Below, piece by piece: positions 19,828-30,539 of a stretch of 64,000 bases of DNA. The stretch is from assembly GCF_013402915.1 (NCBI RefSeq), contig NC_050720.1, positions 558,001-622,000 of the forward strand, given 5' to 3'. Under the pieces are notes generated by a model. It was not told the origin of the DNA, ran no database searches, and worked only from the letters and a program-made list of their open reading frames with translations. The DNA comes from Zygotorulaspora mrakii. Lineage: Eukaryota > Ascomycota > Saccharomycetes > Saccharomycetales > Saccharomycetaceae. Position numbers and translations under genes: made by a program. The first letter of the stretch is position 1. The number at the start of each line of letters is the position of its first letter.

Positions 19828-21186
19828 TTATTTAGAAGCTTTTTTTTTTTTACGGTTTTTGACATCAAGTTCATTCCATAACAAATCTGCAACTTGTGCA
19901 TCATCTTCTGGTTCACGATGCCTTTTGTTCTTGGCCCCATCCGTCCTTCCTTCCGCACTCGTTCCTATGTCATCGTTAATGAGATTCAAAGAGTTGACGT
20001 GGCCACCCACGTAGATCTTTGCCAGTCTTTCGGAAGTAGAGAGTTCGTAAACACGAGCATACCTGTCAAGTCCTCCTTGAAGTAAATATTTTCCTGAAGA
20101 TAAGCCTATGAATGTCGAAGCCCCTGTCATATCATTTTGGCCAAATTTCGATTCGAGACGACCGTCTACATTGAACTTGTAAACATTGTGCTTAGTATCG
20201 GCAGTGATAATACAAAAGTTACAGAAATCCTCTGCAAGTAAATTTCCTAAAGGGGTGGATTCTTTTCCGATGAGCAGTAACTGGTTTAGAGGTTCTCTAT
20301 TAGGAAGTAAATCAATATATTTCATTGGTTTTCTTCCATGTTGTGTCCTGTAAAGTCCCAGGTGAGAGAAACGTGTTATTACAGCAAACTGGAAATTTAG
20401 TTTAGTAGCATCTGACATTTTCGATTGGAACGATTTGATGAATTTGAGTCCAACTGGCCATACGGGTACTCTTAAGTCCAATCTATCATTCTTCACATTT
20501 TTAGCCTCCCAGATTTGGGTCAACTTAGAAAAGTCTGAGTCAATTGCCACTATCTTAACTAAATTCTCTTCTCCTCCGTAACCGAGTATGTATCTATCGC
20601 CACTTACCCTATCATCACAATCGTTCAATTGTGCAAATTCTAGCGGTGCTTTGACTTCTAAAGTATTTAATTTGAGAAGTTGATTCTTTTGCAGATTGAC
20701 TTGAACTATATGTATTAGTCCAGACCTGGTGACTGCAAGATAGGTATCTTCTGAAGACGGTACAAGTTGCAGAGAGACAAATCCATCGCACAACTTCACT
20801 CTTTTTTTAGATGCCTCATATAGTGGTTCCAATCTGCTGTCGTTTGTTAATCCGTTTATAGCATGAACTACTTCAAATTCAGACACCTCATACTCATTTT
20901 CAGTTTCCGCAGAAGGAGTTGGGAGTTCAGGCTCCTTTCCCTTTTCTGCTTGTTCTTTCTTATGTCTGCTAAACTGCACCAGCTCTAAAGACCCGTTACA
21001 TCTCGACAAAAGTAAATGATCCTCAGAAATAACTTCTATATGTTCAATTGCACTTTTGAGTCCTTCTGATAAGGATGCTTCAGCATAAAGCGGCTGGGGT
21101 GCTGTTTGTTTTGCAGTATCAGTGCCAGATTTACAAATTATTTCCTTTAATGAGCCACCGTCTGCACAGCCAGCCAATAACCGCAT
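19828..21186 (-). CDS. NSA1: Nsa1, WD-repeat 60S ribosome biogenesis factor
   Basis: The 452-residue protein matches S. cerevisiae Nsa1 (463). Conserved blocks include the M-R-L-L-x-x-C-x-D start, G-Y-G-G-E-E-N-L-V-K, E-A-K-N-V-K-N-D-R-L-D, Q-H-G-R-K-P and Y-L-L-Q-G-G-L-D-R-Y-x-R near the end. The C-terminus is lysine-rich. Nsa1 is a nucleolar seven-bladed WD protein of pre-60S particles, with Rpf1, Mak16 and Rrp1. The upstream region carries PAC- and RRPE-like elements typical of ribosome-biogenesis genes. Confidence 0.94.
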   Translation of the reverse strand: MRLLAGCADGGSLKEIICKSGTDTAKQTAPQPLYAEASLSEGLKSAIEHIEVISEDHLLLSRCNGSLELVQFSRHKKEQAEKGKEPELPTPSAETENEYEVSEFEVVHAINGLTNDSRLEPLYEASKKRVKLCDGFVSLQLVPSSEDTYLAVTRSGLIHIVQVNLQKNQLLKLNTLEVKAPLEFAQLNDCDDRVSGDRYILGYGGEENLVKIVAIDSDFSKLTQIWEAKNVKNDRLDLRVPVWPVGLKFIKSFQSKMSDATKLNFQFAVITRFSHLGLYRTQHGRKPMKYIDLLPNREPLNQLLLIGKESTPLGNLLAEDFCNFCIITADTKHNVYKFNVDGRLESKFGQNDMTGASTFIGLSSGKYLLQGGLDRYARVYELSTSERLAKIYVGGHVNSLNLINDDIGTSAEGRTDGAKNKRHREPEDDAQVADLLWNELDVKNRKKKKASK

Positions 21187-21291
21187 GATATTTTACTTCT
21201 GTTGCGTTAGTAGGCTATGAATAACAGATCCAGATCTCCAGATTAGTTTTCTGCCATCTACCTATTCCCAGCTGGTGGTTTTTCCATAAAT

Positions 21292-21340
21292 GCGATGAGA
21301 TGAGCTTATTCAATCCATATCAAATTTTTTCAAAATATTG
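21292..21340 (-). promoter_or_regulatory. PAC and RRPE-like elements upstream of NSA1
   Basis: GCGATGAGATGAG at 21292-21304 matches the PAC element (core GCGATGAG; Dot6/Tod6 site). About 20 bp further from the gene is an A/T tract (AAATTTTTTCAAAA) resembling the RRPE (Sfp1/Stb3). Both lie 105-155 bp upstream of the NSA1 ATG. The pairing is the standard signature of yeast ribosome-biogenesis promoters. Confidence 0.7.
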
Positions 21341-21480
21341 ATTACCCGTCCGAATGCAAATAGTCTACAATGAAAAATGGAAAAGGGGCCTGTCGCTATA
21401 ACAGCATTAAACTTTAATTGATTGGAATCAGTGTACCAAATTTCTAGCAGAGGTGTTAGTCGAGAGTCTCCTAATTATCT

Positions 21481-22611
21481 ATGTTAGATACTTCTAAGTC
21501 AGTTTTATCTGTCTTCAAGTTAGTGAAGGCGCCAATCTATTCGCATTGCTTTTCTATTGATAGGTCGCTGTTAGCGATTACCTGCAATACTGACTGCCTT
21601 GTTTATAGATTCGGAGGAGGTAAATCTCCACAATTGATTGCGACTTTACCGGATCATGACAAAACTGTAACTGCCGTTGATATCTCGATACACGGACGTA
21701 TTGTGACATGTTCGCAAGATCGTAACGCGTATGTTTGGGAGCCCTTGAGTGATGGATCTTATAAGCCTACATTAGTTCTGTTGCGTATAAACAGGGCTGC
21801 CACGTCTGTTTCGTGGGCTCCCAATGGCTATAAATTCGCAGTAGGGTCCAGTGCACGTATAATTGCGGTTTGTTACTATGAGCAAGAAAACAATTGGTGG
21901 GTATCCAAGCATATCAAAAAGCCTATCAAATCAAGTGTTAATTGTTTATCGTGGCACTCTAATGGGATCCTGTTGGCATCTGGTGGTACTGATGGATATG
22001 TGCGCGTCTTCTCCGGCTTCATCAAGGGATTGGATACCAAGGAAGCAGTTAGCAATTCCCCCTGGGGAGAAAAGTTTCCATTTGGTGCAGTAGTCAAAGA
22101 ATGGTACAATGGCTCTTTTATTCATGACGTTGAGTGGCGTAGTAATATCGAGAAGCTAGCATACGTTGCACACGATGGTACTTTAACTGTTGCAGACAGT
22201 GTAGAACAAATCTACTCAGTAAACGCCCCCGAAGGCTTGCCTTTCAAGTCTTTGATATGGATAAATGATCATGAAATACTATGTGCGGGTTATTCTTGTC
22301 ATCCAGTTATGTTTACTGAGGGGTCAAACGGTTGGCAGTTCTCCAAAAATCTTGATAAAGTGGGCAAGCAATCTCTGCCACAATCGACATCTGAGGATGG
22401 TACTGACGACGAAGAAAATCCAACCTTTGGCATGTCTGCATTGAGAAAGTTCAAGCAATTAGACTTGAAAGGTAGAGTTACAGCTGCTGAACAGGAAAGC
22501 GCGCATGAGAATGCTATTGTTGAGCTGAGACCATTTGAAGAATCAAATGGACAGGTGACTCAAGTCTCTTCATGCGGTTTAGATGGTGAGATTGTAATTT
22601 ATGCAGTTTAA
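21481..22611 (+). CDS. ARC40: Arc40, Arp2/3 complex subunit (p40/ARPC1)
   Basis: The 376-residue WD-repeat protein (S. cerevisiae 384) has the family start A-P-I-Y-S-H-C-F and repeat signatures such as C-S-Q-D-R-N-A-Y-V-W, S-V-S-W-A-P-N-G and C-L-S-W-H-S-N-G. An acidic insert comes near residue 300 before the last blade. Arc40 helps assemble the Arp2/3 actin nucleator and contacts nucleation-promoting factors at cortical patches. S. cerevisiae ARC40 is YBR234C, so the YBR series is interleaved with the YGL series from this gene on. Confidence 0.94.
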   Translation: MLDTSKSVLSVFKLVKAPIYSHCFSIDRSLLAITCNTDCLVYRFGGGKSPQLIATLPDHDKTVTAVDISIHGRIVTCSQDRNAYVWEPLSDGSYKPTLVLLRINRAATSVSWAPNGYKFAVGSSARIIAVCYYEQENNWWVSKHIKKPIKSSVNCLSWHSNGILLASGGTDGYVRVFSGFIKGLDTKEAVSNSPWGEKFPFGAVVKEWYNGSFIHDVEWRSNIEKLAYVAHDGTLTVADSVEQIYSVNAPEGLPFKSLIWINDHEILCAGYSCHPVMFTEGSNGWQFSKNLDKVGKQSLPQSTSEDGTDDEENPTFGMSALRKFKQLDLKGRVTAAEQESAHENAIVELRPFEESNGQVTQVSSCGLDGEIVIYAV

Positions 22612-22703
22612 GAGATCTAAAGAATGGAAGTACTCATAAAACTTTCTTAATTACTCTATTTACATAAGTAGAATACATAGACTCGAACATTCTTATCTTC
22701 TTG

Positions 22704-22955
22704 TTATCCAGAACTACCCTTTATTTGCTGCCTGCGCTGTAGGATTAATGAGTATACACTACCTTTCAGTAGCGTACCTATTTGTGCTATTTTGATTTCA
22801 ATATCCCTAATCTGCTGCAATATTGATTCAGGTGATACATCACTATGGTCGCTGCTATTGAACTTCTTGAAAGTTTCATCAAGTGAATGCAGAACTTGTG
22901 CTAATTTCTTGTATTTTTCAAGGACATTCTGTTGCAGCAGACTGAGGTCCTCCAT
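22704..22955 (-). CDS. DAD3: Dad3, DASH/Dam1 complex subunit
   Basis: From the ATG at 22955 the protein has 83 residues (S. cerevisiae 94). It starts [18 protein letters not shown], equivalent to the Dad3 start. It is a short coiled coil that ends in the highly conserved [16 protein letters not shown] block. The frame continues five codons upstream to a GTG, which is not a credible start. Dad3 is part of the ten-protein ring that couples kinetochores to microtubules. It is convergent with ARC40, as in S. cerevisiae (YBR234C, YBR233W-A). Confidence 0.94.
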   Translation of the reverse strand: MEDLSLLQQNVLEKYKKLAQVLHSLDETFKKFNSSDHSDVSPESILQQIRDIEIKIAQIGTLLKGSVYSLILQRRQQIKGSSG

Positions 22956-23172
22956 TAAGTCTTCGCCCACTATACTAATCTTATTATATGTGGACTCGCT
23001 CTAACAGACGTCTTGCATGTTTGCTTGTTAATGTTTAATTTTATATCATCAGTTCGCCCAAAGAATAGAATAACATGAAAAAAAAGCCAATTTGTTTATT
23101 CAGCTTTTGAAACATAAAGGAAGATTGAACGCCAAAGAAGAAACTTGAGCCTGAAATTAACTTCGAAGTTCT

Positions 23173-24708
23173 ATGAGTAGTCCCTCTAATATTCAGCAAT
23201 CCTATACTATCTGGTCTCCCCAGGACACTGTAAAGGATGTCGCGGATTCGCTAGGAATTGATACAATTAGTGATGATGTACTGAAATCATTAGCGATGGA
23301 TGTTGAATATCGTATTTTAGAGATTATTGAACAAGCTGTAAAATTCAAAAGGCATACTAAGAGAGACGTGCTTACAACTGACGACGTCTCGAAAGCACTG
23401 AGAGTTTTAAACGTGGAGCCGTTATATGGATATCATGACGGGTCTGCGATGGATAAAGATGTTTCCTTTAGTAAGATAAATACATCAGGTGGACAGACAG
23501 TGTACTATTTAAATGACGAAGAAGTTGATTTTGATAAACTCATAAACGAACCATTGCCACAGGTCCCTCGCTTACCTACCTTCACTACGCATTGGTTAGC
23601 GGTGGAAGGTGTTCAACCAGCTATTATTCAGAATCCAAATTTAAATGATGTTAGAATATCTCAACCACCCACCGTGAGGGGAGCTATTGTTACAGCACTG
23701 AACGATAACTCTTTACAAACATCTTCTACCGGATCAGCCACGCTGGCTTTAGATGAAGAGAAAGAGGCACAACACTTATCGTCTGTGAAGCCAGGACAAA
23801 ATATCGAAGTGAAACCGCTTGTGAAACATGTGCTTTCCAAAGAATTGCAAATTTATTTCAATAGAGTCATTGAGGCGCTCACTACAAAAAATCAAGATGA
23901 TGCCGATGCACAGCACATGAAAGCGGCAGCTTTGACATCTCTACGAACAGACAGTGGGTTACACCAGTTGGTTCCTTACTTCATCCAATTCATTGCCGAA
24001 CAAATAACTCACAATCTTTCAGATTTGAATCTTCTTACCATAATACTTGAAATGATTTATTCCTTATTGAGTAATGAATCCATTTTTTTGGATCCTTATA
24101 TTCATTCACTGATGCCCTCAATACTTACGTTGTTGTTAGCTAAAAAGCTTGGAGGGTCCCCCACAAGTGATTCTCCAGCTGAGTATCATGAGTTTCTAGA
24201 AAAAACCAATGCTTTGCGCGACTTTGCAGCCTCTTTACTGGAGTATGTTTTGAAGAAATTACCACAGATCTACAAATCTTTGAAGCCCCGTGTAACCAGA
24301 ACTTTACTGAAAACATTTTTGGATACAAACCGTGTCTTTGGTACATACTATGGATGCCTAAAGGGTGTGTCAGTTTTAGAATCCGAGTCAATTAGATTCT
24401 TCTTAGGAAATTTATACAATTGGTCAAGATTAGTCTTTAATGAGCAGAACTTTACCTTAGAGTCGGTTTCAGAGAATAAAAGTACAAAATTTACCCCTGA
24501 GGAGACAGCATTTTTGGTGGATACTATACTGTCAGCTTTACGTGTTCTTAAGGCTGACTTACCAGAAATATCTCAAGGTAAAAATCAGAACATAACAGAG
24601 GATGATAAAAGTAAATTGGTTAGTAGATGCGGTGTCACTGTTGCAAGTCACATTTTGAAATGTGACGATGCGAGAGAACTGATAGATGCTATTTTTCTAG
24701 GAGAATAA
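23173..24708 (+). CDS. TAF6: Taf6, TFIID and SAGA subunit
   Basis: The 511-residue protein (S. cerevisiae 516) is very strongly conserved. A histone fold (about 8-75) starts [15 protein letters not shown] conserved linker carries [16 protein letters not shown]. The C-terminal HEAT-repeat domain (about 215-500) includes [12 protein letters not shown]. The histone fold pairs with Taf9 in TFIID and SAGA. The gene is YGL112C in S. cerevisiae and ends about 100 bp from the convergent SLD3. Confidence 0.97.
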   Translation: MSSPSNIQQSYTIWSPQDTVKDVADSLGIDTISDDVLKSLAMDVEYRILEIIEQAVKFKRHTKRDVLTTDDVSKALRVLNVEPLYGYHDGSAMDKDVSFSKINTSGGQTVYYLNDEEVDFDKLINEPLPQVPRLPTFTTHWLAVEGVQPAIIQNPNLNDVRISQPPTVRGAIVTALNDNSLQTSSTGSATLALDEEKEAQHLSSVKPGQNIEVKPLVKHVLSKELQIYFNRVIEALTTKNQDDADAQHMKAAALTSLRTDSGLHQLVPYFIQFIAEQITHNLSDLNLLTIILEMIYSLLSNESIFLDPYIHSLMPSILTLLLAKKLGGSPTSDSPAEYHEFLEKTNALRDFAASLLEYVLKKLPQIYKSLKPRVTRTLLKTFLDTNRVFGTYYGCLKGVSVLESESIRFFLGNLYNWSRLVFNEQNFTLESVSENKSTKFTPEETAFLVDTILSALRVLKADLPEISQGKNQNITEDDKSKLVSRCGVTVASHILKCDDARELIDAIFLGE

Positions 24709-24809
24709 ATAAAATGTGTATAGGTATTTTATCGTGTCCGTGTAAGCATTGATCATAAAAGTAATCATATGCACGTTTTTTTTCTGTAAAATAAGAACAT
24801 ATTAGCATC

Positions 24810-26741
24810 CTAAGGTGCGAAAAGTCTCCGTTTAATGTTTCTTTTGTGTGTCGTATTCTCGCCAGAGTCAGTACATTCTCCTTTATTAGTGTCGATATCC
24901 CTGCCAACAGGGGAATCATTGGTAGCATTGACTGGAGACTCAACAATATTTAACAGATGTGCCTTTTTTTCCGGTAACGCCTTCTTTGATTTTGCTAACG
25001 GCGTACTCTCGACTTGCACAAGATCTCTTTCCTGATTTTTTAGCACGTTTTCTGGGGGTATGCTTGAATTAATGTCTTTACGTCTTCCAACTCTTCGAAA
25101 TGAAGTTTGCGCGACTGGTAATTTATGAAAAGTGGAAGAAAGAAAGGATCGGGTAGACGTAAATTCGTTGGAGCCTTTCACTGCCAAATTCTGAGAAGAA
25201 AAATCCGTAAGTGGAAGCTGTCTCTTCTGAAGGTGATTCATTGTGAGATCAGAAGTAGTGCGTGAAATAAAGGAAGGTTTCTGCAAAGTACTATTTCCAC
25301 CCTCAAAAAACGTGTTAACAAGTGAATTGCTCCTTGAAGCTAGTAATTCTGGTACAAGCGTATTGGAAGGTACATGTCTGGAAAAAGCAGATGAGCCTAG
25401 AATACGAGGTGATGAAGGCGTGGAACTCATCTTAGATGACCCTTGCGGAGATGCAGCCATTTCTGCTGCTTCTGCTATTTCTATTGATGAAAGTTTTGAG
25501 GCGATCTTATTGTCTCGTAGTCTCTTGCTTCGTAAATTGGGTCCCTTGAGTTTTCTGATTATGAAGCGAACCGCATTCGGTGCTTTCTTATCATAATATG
25601 GTATTAAAACAAAGTTGGCAAAGCCTGTGGAAGAGCTCTCTTTGTGTTTATTTAGCAAATTTTTTTTGGCTTCTTCAATCAAATCATCTTCTGTGACAGG
25701 CTTCGCTGGTTCACTTGCCAATATAATATCCTGGATACACAGTTTATCCAAATAAAGGTCAAGCTGCTCACAAAAATCCAAAATAGGTTCTTTCCTCTTC
25801 TTAGTGACTGGCGATTGAATCTTCCTTTTAGACTTGGTCATTTTTTTGGCTATGTTAATCGATCTTAGCTTCAACCTTTTGCCATATCTATGTTCGTAAT
25901 CAATGAAATTACTATCTAGATTATTAATGGCTATGATTTCCAAAAGTAGAACTATTTGCAGTTTGATTTCACGAATTTTTAGTATGCTAGATAATCTGTT
26001 CTGGAGCTGCTCTTTCCCCACAGCATGGTATTTGGCCAAAAGAGCATCGCGCTTCTCGCATGAAACTTGACTTCCTAAATCACTTTTTAAAACACCAGAG
26101 CCCTCATGCCGTCGATCAAATTCTTTGACCCGGAGAAGATATTTTGCAAGTATACTCTGATACACTATATCAGTATTGCTTCTGTACGTGCTCTTGCAAA
26201 TGTTCTTAAATCTACTTATGTTTGATTTCACAAAGTATGCCAAAGGAATCTGTATGAAGAAGAGAGATTCGTAATACTTAGCTTCCAGATAGCTATCGGG
26301 CTCCACACGCATACTATCAGTTCGACTACCGCTTTCCATATTTGGTACCTTCATATCCAACTCTAAAGATGAGCTGATATTGCACATGCTCTTCCCTTCC
26401 TTCCATACATGTAGTAAATCTCTGAACTGCAATTTACTCCAATCTTTTGGTGTTTCTTGATCCTGTTGCTCAATCTTTTCAGGATAATCTAATAAAAATT
26501 TGCTACTTTGTAAAGCATTCAAGGGCCAACTGATCCAATAGTTGACGCCATATGTTTCTAACAAGTGGTACTCTCCTTTATCGCTTTTGCAAATACATGT
26601 GCACCTTTTGTTACCGGTTTTGAGTGTGCTAAGCAGTTTTTTTGGGATATCGATAGCTCTGAAAACTTCGAAATTCTTTGAATCTATTTCAATGTCTCTC
26701 GGGAGCTCTTCAAGTATCCTACAGACTTGCCATGAGTCCAT
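24810..26741 (-). CDS. SLD3: Sld3, replication initiation factor
   Basis: The ATG at 26741 gives M-D-S-W-Q-V, matching the S. cerevisiae M-E-T-W-E-V start. An upstream in-frame ATG at 26768 is less likely, and the TTG further up is not credible. The 643-residue protein (S. cerevisiae 668) has the Cdc45-binding Sld3/Treslin domain in its middle (from about K-Y-Y-E-S-L-F-F-I-Q-I-P-L-A-Y-F). The disordered C-terminus carries several S/T-P sites (S-S-P-R, S-T-P-L-A-K, E-S-P-V, D-S-P-V). In yeast, CDK phosphorylation of C-terminal S/T-P sites recruits Dpb11 to fire origins. Position between TAF6 and the YGL114W transporter agrees. Confidence 0.93.
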   Translation of the reverse strand: MDSWQVCRILEELPRDIEIDSKNFEVFRAIDIPKKLLSTLKTGNKRCTCICKSDKGEYHLLETYGVNYWISWPLNALQSSKFLLDYPEKIEQQDQETPKDWSKLQFRDLLHVWKEGKSMCNISSSLELDMKVPNMESGSRTDSMRVEPDSYLEAKYYESLFFIQIPLAYFVKSNISRFKNICKSTYRSNTDIVYQSILAKYLLRVKEFDRRHEGSGVLKSDLGSQVSCEKRDALLAKYHAVGKEQLQNRLSSILKIREIKLQIVLLLEIIAINNLDSNFIDYEHRYGKRLKLRSINIAKKMTKSKRKIQSPVTKKRKEPILDFCEQLDLYLDKLCIQDIILASEPAKPVTEDDLIEEAKKNLLNKHKESSSTGFANFVLIPYYDKKAPNAVRFIIRKLKGPNLRSKRLRDNKIASKLSSIEIAEAAEMAASPQGSSKMSSTPSSPRILGSSAFSRHVPSNTLVPELLASRSNSLVNTFFEGGNSTLQKPSFISRTTSDLTMNHLQKRQLPLTDFSSQNLAVKGSNEFTSTRSFLSSTFHKLPVAQTSFRRVGRRKDINSSIPPENVLKNQERDLVQVESTPLAKSKKALPEKKAHLLNIVESPVNATNDSPVGRDIDTNKGECTDSGENTTHKRNIKRRLFAP

Positions 26742-28021
26742 AATATGTGTGTATTTTTCCCCAATCATGTTTCTCGTCAAGGAGCCCGTGATAGTAATTT
26801 CTTGATTGTTCTGATTATTAGATCACATGATAGACACAGTTAACATTTTAAACTATTCTCCTTTAGAAAGGCAGACATCCTTATTCCATCACCAACCCTT
26901 ATACCTCTAAGATGTTTGGAACATGTACAGCATGTAGAGATTGCTGTCGTTTGTTTAAGAAAGATGTGAACGGTGAGTTTTTCTCCCATTAGTATGTTAT
27001 ACCATCTACTACCAAATTCTATCCGATTTTGTCAACATAGTTGTGTTATGGCAATAAAACGCATTTGGGGATTTTCTGGCTCTCTTTTGAAATACAGTGC
27101 CTCCTTACATAATCCCAAAGTGATTTGCTATCCAACCAGCATCTTTATTCATGATCTGGAGCAAGAACAAGGAAAAAGAATCAAACAGGTGTAGATACTC
27201 AGTCAGTTACATGAATACATCTTGGTCTCATCAAAACTCAAGCAATTTATGTAATTCATGCAATTCATTCTTTTCACATTCGATAAGCATTCAATTCAGC
27301 TTGTTAGCTATCGAATATAACTTAAAATTCCAGCTGGAAGGTGCTCAAAAATTGTTATAAACCTGCATGTGCGTATGCTGTTTGCACAACATCATATGCA
27401 TAAAGCCTTTACCTTACTTATACAGTTCTTTTCTTGAAACACTTATTATCTCAGAAGGAAAGAAACTGTTTACGCTAGCCGCCAAAGTGCAGAGCGCACC
27501 AAGGCGATAAGCTTAAATAAAATATGGGATAATACCATGTTTCCGTTATCCTAAAGAAAGCACTCTTTCCAAGAAATTTCGAATGAAGAGACATGAGCAT
27601 GCAGAAGTAGTACTGCCCATCAATTTATTTTCTGCACCCAATCTAGTTTAATCTACTGTAAAAACATTTTCTTTGAGATGCTGGTATTGTGCAATTGGAA
27701 TACCAATCCACTGAATTGGAAATTCACTGTTTTATAGTACCCTCTTTCTACAATCTAATTACTTGGTTGTAATTCTATATTTTATCTTAAAACCAATAAT
27801 ACTACACAAAGATGCAATTGTATACTACATAGTACAAAAAACTTACGATTTACTTTTTCCATGTAAACTACTAGATAATATAACTAGTTTTAGGTTTTAC
27901 TCATTTCACGCTCTGCACATTAAATATAGACCTCTTCTTAATATACGAAAATTGATCCAGCGGCTGGGAATAACGCATTTGACGTTAACGATGAAGAATA
28001 TCTTTATCTCTATCTACAGTT
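26742..28021. other. Long gene-poor gap upstream of SLD3
   Basis: About 1280 bp separate the SLD3 start from the PBP2 stop, long for this region. The small plus-strand frames here show no recognisable features. A 26-codon Cys-rich frame starts at 26911 (M-F-G-T-C-T-A-C-R-D-C-C). A TAGCCGCCAAA motif at about 27476 resembles the Ume6 URS1 site in reverse. Nothing else was recognised. Confidence 0.45.
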
Positions 28022-29335
28022 TTATCTTTTCCTCTCGCGGTTTATCCTATCAATTTCGATTTTGTTACTTATTAGCATTATTGCAGCCTGCGACCCCATT
28101 GACGTTCCCTTCACTGTTAATCTTCTTTCAGAAGCCCCATTAACAGGTTCGTCAATAAAAATTGAACATCCGGTAGCCTCTTTAATCGAGTTTATATGCT
28201 TTCCATCCCTTCCTATTATGTTTCCCACAAAATTTTCATCTATATAAATCTTTTGCTCCACGATAGACATTGTTTGAGCTGCCGGGGTAGTTACGGGACC
28301 ATCCAGTATTCTTACGTTAGGGATCATAAAGTTGGGAGTAAAAGAGGTTGCATTCGCTGCATTCGCTGCAGTATATGTCACAGGGATACGACTAAGTGGT
28401 TGTTCCGAGACCTGGCGTGGAAAAGATTGATTAGCCGGTACTACCATCATCAGAGAGGATGATCTAGATACTCTTTTATTGCCCCTATTGGTGGTGTACT
28501 TGTCTGTTGGATGATATTGATGATGTTTTTGGTGAGAAAATCCAGGTGGAGAAATTCCACTAAGGAGTGCCGAATACATGGCACTTGGCTGATAAAAGAT
28601 GGGTTTTTTCATCCTGGTACCCTCTCTAGAATTCATAATGGTTTGCCCGACATAAAACGTTGCAATATGAATAGCATCAGCAACTCCAGTGATACTAAGT
28701 ATGCGGTCATTGGACATTAATAATTGCTGAGGTGACGCAGATAATCTTGCGGCACTTAGGTCTTCTATTTCCCTTAACCTTGAGCCGTGCTTACCAATAA
28801 CACAGCCCATTAGGTGGTGGGATATCAGCAAGTTGATTGTTGTTGCGGTAGAGTTTTCATCCAAATCGCTTTCCTCATTTCTTGATACAAGTGATCTTAC
28901 TATCATTCCAAATGCTTTCGCAACATTATCGCATGATCCTCTCACGTATATGACTCTCTCAGGTACACCTCTAACATTGTCAGAGACATTAATCCTTGTA
29001 GAAGTTTCACTTTTGATTTTGCAAATTGTCTCACCTTTATGACCGACAACGATTGAAGCCTCTTTGACAAGACAGAGCATCCTAAGGTGTGCATGCCGGC
29101 TGATGCTTTCGCTACTCAACTCTCTTCCGTCTGAAGAGCATGAGTCTTGCCCATTTCCGTTGCTCAATCCATTTTCTAAGCAGGTTCCATTTGTCAATCC
29201 AGCCGTCACAGTCTCTGTATCATCATCCAGAGCAACTCGCTTGATTTCAGCCTCCAACTGTTCCTCTGCACAGTCTTCCTTTTTTCTTTTCAACACATTG
29301 GGAGACGCTACTCCATTTTCATCCGCGTTTGACAT
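28022..29335 (-). CDS. PBP2: Pbp2, KH-domain RNA-binding protein
   Basis: The protein has three KH domains. The first shows I-V-G-H-K-G-E-T-I-C-K-I (about 75-140), the second V-I-G-K-H-G-S-R-L-R-E-I-E, and the third, at the C-terminus, I-I-G-R-D-G-K-H-I-N-S-I. I chose the ATG at 29335 (437 residues, M-S-N-A-D-E-N-G; S. cerevisiae 413). An in-frame ATG at 29440 would add 35 basic residues that look non-coding, and would leave only about 95 bp to the SWC5 start. S. cerevisiae Pbp2 interacts with Pab1-binding protein Pbp1 and is related to PCBP/hnRNP K proteins. It is YBR233W, divergent from SWC5. Confidence 0.88.
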   Translation of the reverse strand: MSNADENGVASPNVLKRKKEDCAEEQLEAEIKRVALDDDTETVTAGLTNGTCLENGLSNGNGQDSCSSDGRELSSESISRHAHLRMLCLVKEASIVVGHKGETICKIKSETSTRINVSDNVRGVPERVIYVRGSCDNVAKAFGMIVRSLVSRNEESDLDENSTATTINLLISHHLMGCVIGKHGSRLREIEDLSAARLSASPQQLLMSNDRILSITGVADAIHIATFYVGQTIMNSREGTRMKKPIFYQPSAMYSALLSGISPPGFSHQKHHQYHPTDKYTTNRGNKRVSRSSSLMMVVPANQSFPRQVSEQPLSRIPVTYTAANAANATSFTPNFMIPNVRILDGPVTTPAAQTMSIVEQKIYIDENFVGNIIGRDGKHINSIKEATGCSIFIDEPVNGASERRLTVKGTSMGSQAAIMLISNKIEIDRINRERKR

Positions 29336-29535
29336 AGAGAAATGGCTATTTGGACAAGTTTCAAAGCCAATTGTTATTTCTATACATTTAAAACCTATCC
29401 TTTTTATTGTTTTTAGTCTCCTTTTCAATGCGTTCCACATACCTAAAAAACAAAGAGAGTATTATGAAATCGCGATGATATATCATAAAACAACGGCACA
29501 ATAAAAGAGTGTGCAAAAGGATAGCTCAGTTGACC

Positions 29536-30492
29536 ATGAATGATCAAATAAGCTCTTTGAACTCACAGAAAGAGGCCACATTCGAAGAAGAGCAATATGT
29601 TGAGGAAGAAGATGAAGATTTCAATCCCGATGACGAGAACCCGCAGATGAGTAGCGATGAAGGTGAAGATGGTGATGAGGATGACGGTAAGGCACCTAAA
29701 AGAGAACAGAGAAAGAGGGTTAAAAATGATGTAGACTACTCCCAAATAGAAAGCGAAAGTGGTGGACTCATCAAAACGAGAAGAGGGAGATTATTGCAAC
29801 AAGAGCTTGACAGGAAGAGAAAATATGAAACTATGGAGAAGACTGAAATTTCTGATACAATCAAGGGTGTTTGGGAAGATCTTCAAAGTATGAGTGATAA
29901 AAGACTCGGCATGCAGGGCTCTGTGGGTTCAATTCTGGCTGATGATGACTCGACAGCACGAACAAACTCTGCCTCAAATGCGGAAGAGGAAACTATTTTA
30001 ATAAAAAGAGATTACATTTTCGCTGGAGAGCGGATACATGAGGAAAAGCTTGTGCCAAAATCCAGTGCTGAGGCTCAGGAGTATTTGAATAGTACCAAAT
30101 TTGATGCTAAAGAAGAAGCGGGTGGTAAAGGGTCAAAAACAGAATCGAATGTTGGTCAAGAGGACGATCATGTTTCAGAGACTAAGAGCTCAAAATTCCA
30201 TATATCTAAAGAAAATTTAGCGAGGCTGCGAAGGCCACTCAAGAGGCCTCCTATTCTGGAGCAGATCATAGCGGGATCATTGAAACCGAAATTGACAACT
30301 TTAGAAAAGTCCAGTCTCGATTGGGCAACTTATGTTGATAAAGAGAACATCAACGATGAACTGACCTTACACAACAAGGACGGTTACTTGGCTCGCCAAG
30401 ATTTCCTGAACAAGGTGGAACACTTCAAAGACAATCAGTATAAGGAACTAAGACAGAAACAGCTCGCATTGCAAGCTCAGCAAAACCAATAG
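29536..30492 (+). CDS. SWC5: Swc5, SWR1 complex subunit (BCNT/CFDP1 family)
   Basis: The ATG at 29536 gives a 318-residue protein (S. cerevisiae 303); the frame extends nine codons further only from a GTG. The N-terminus is highly acidic (runs of Asp/Glu at about 15-55), suited to histone binding. The C-terminal BCNT domain (about 235-315) has the defining K-P-K-L-T-T-L-E-K-S-S-L-D-W-A and G-Y-L-A-R-Q-D-F-L blocks. Swc5 is needed for the SWR1 exchange of H2A for H2A.Z. The stop is 47 bp from the convergent YGL114W transporter. Confidence 0.94.
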   Translation: MNDQISSLNSQKEATFEEEQYVEEEDEDFNPDDENPQMSSDEGEDGDEDDGKAPKREQRKRVKNDVDYSQIESESGGLIKTRRGRLLQQELDRKRKYETMEKTEISDTIKGVWEDLQSMSDKRLGMQGSVGSILADDDSTARTNSASNAEEETILIKRDYIFAGERIHEEKLVPKSSAEAQEYLNSTKFDAKEEAGGKGSKTESNVGQEDDHVSETKSSKFHISKENLARLRRPLKRPPILEQIIAGSLKPKLTTLEKSSLDWATYVDKENINDELTLHNKDGYLARQDFLNKVEHFKDNQYKELRQKQLALQAQQNQ

Positions 30493-30539
30493 ATGAGAAA
30501 TTTCACTTGTACAGTTACATATAGATATTAAACTGCGTT

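Noticed and set aside
29336..29440. N-terminal extension of PBP2 from ATG at 29440, or a GTATGT-based upstream exon
   Set aside because: The extra 35 residues are basic and low in similarity to a KH protein start, they crowd the SWC5 promoter, and no branch site follows the GTATGT at the ATG.
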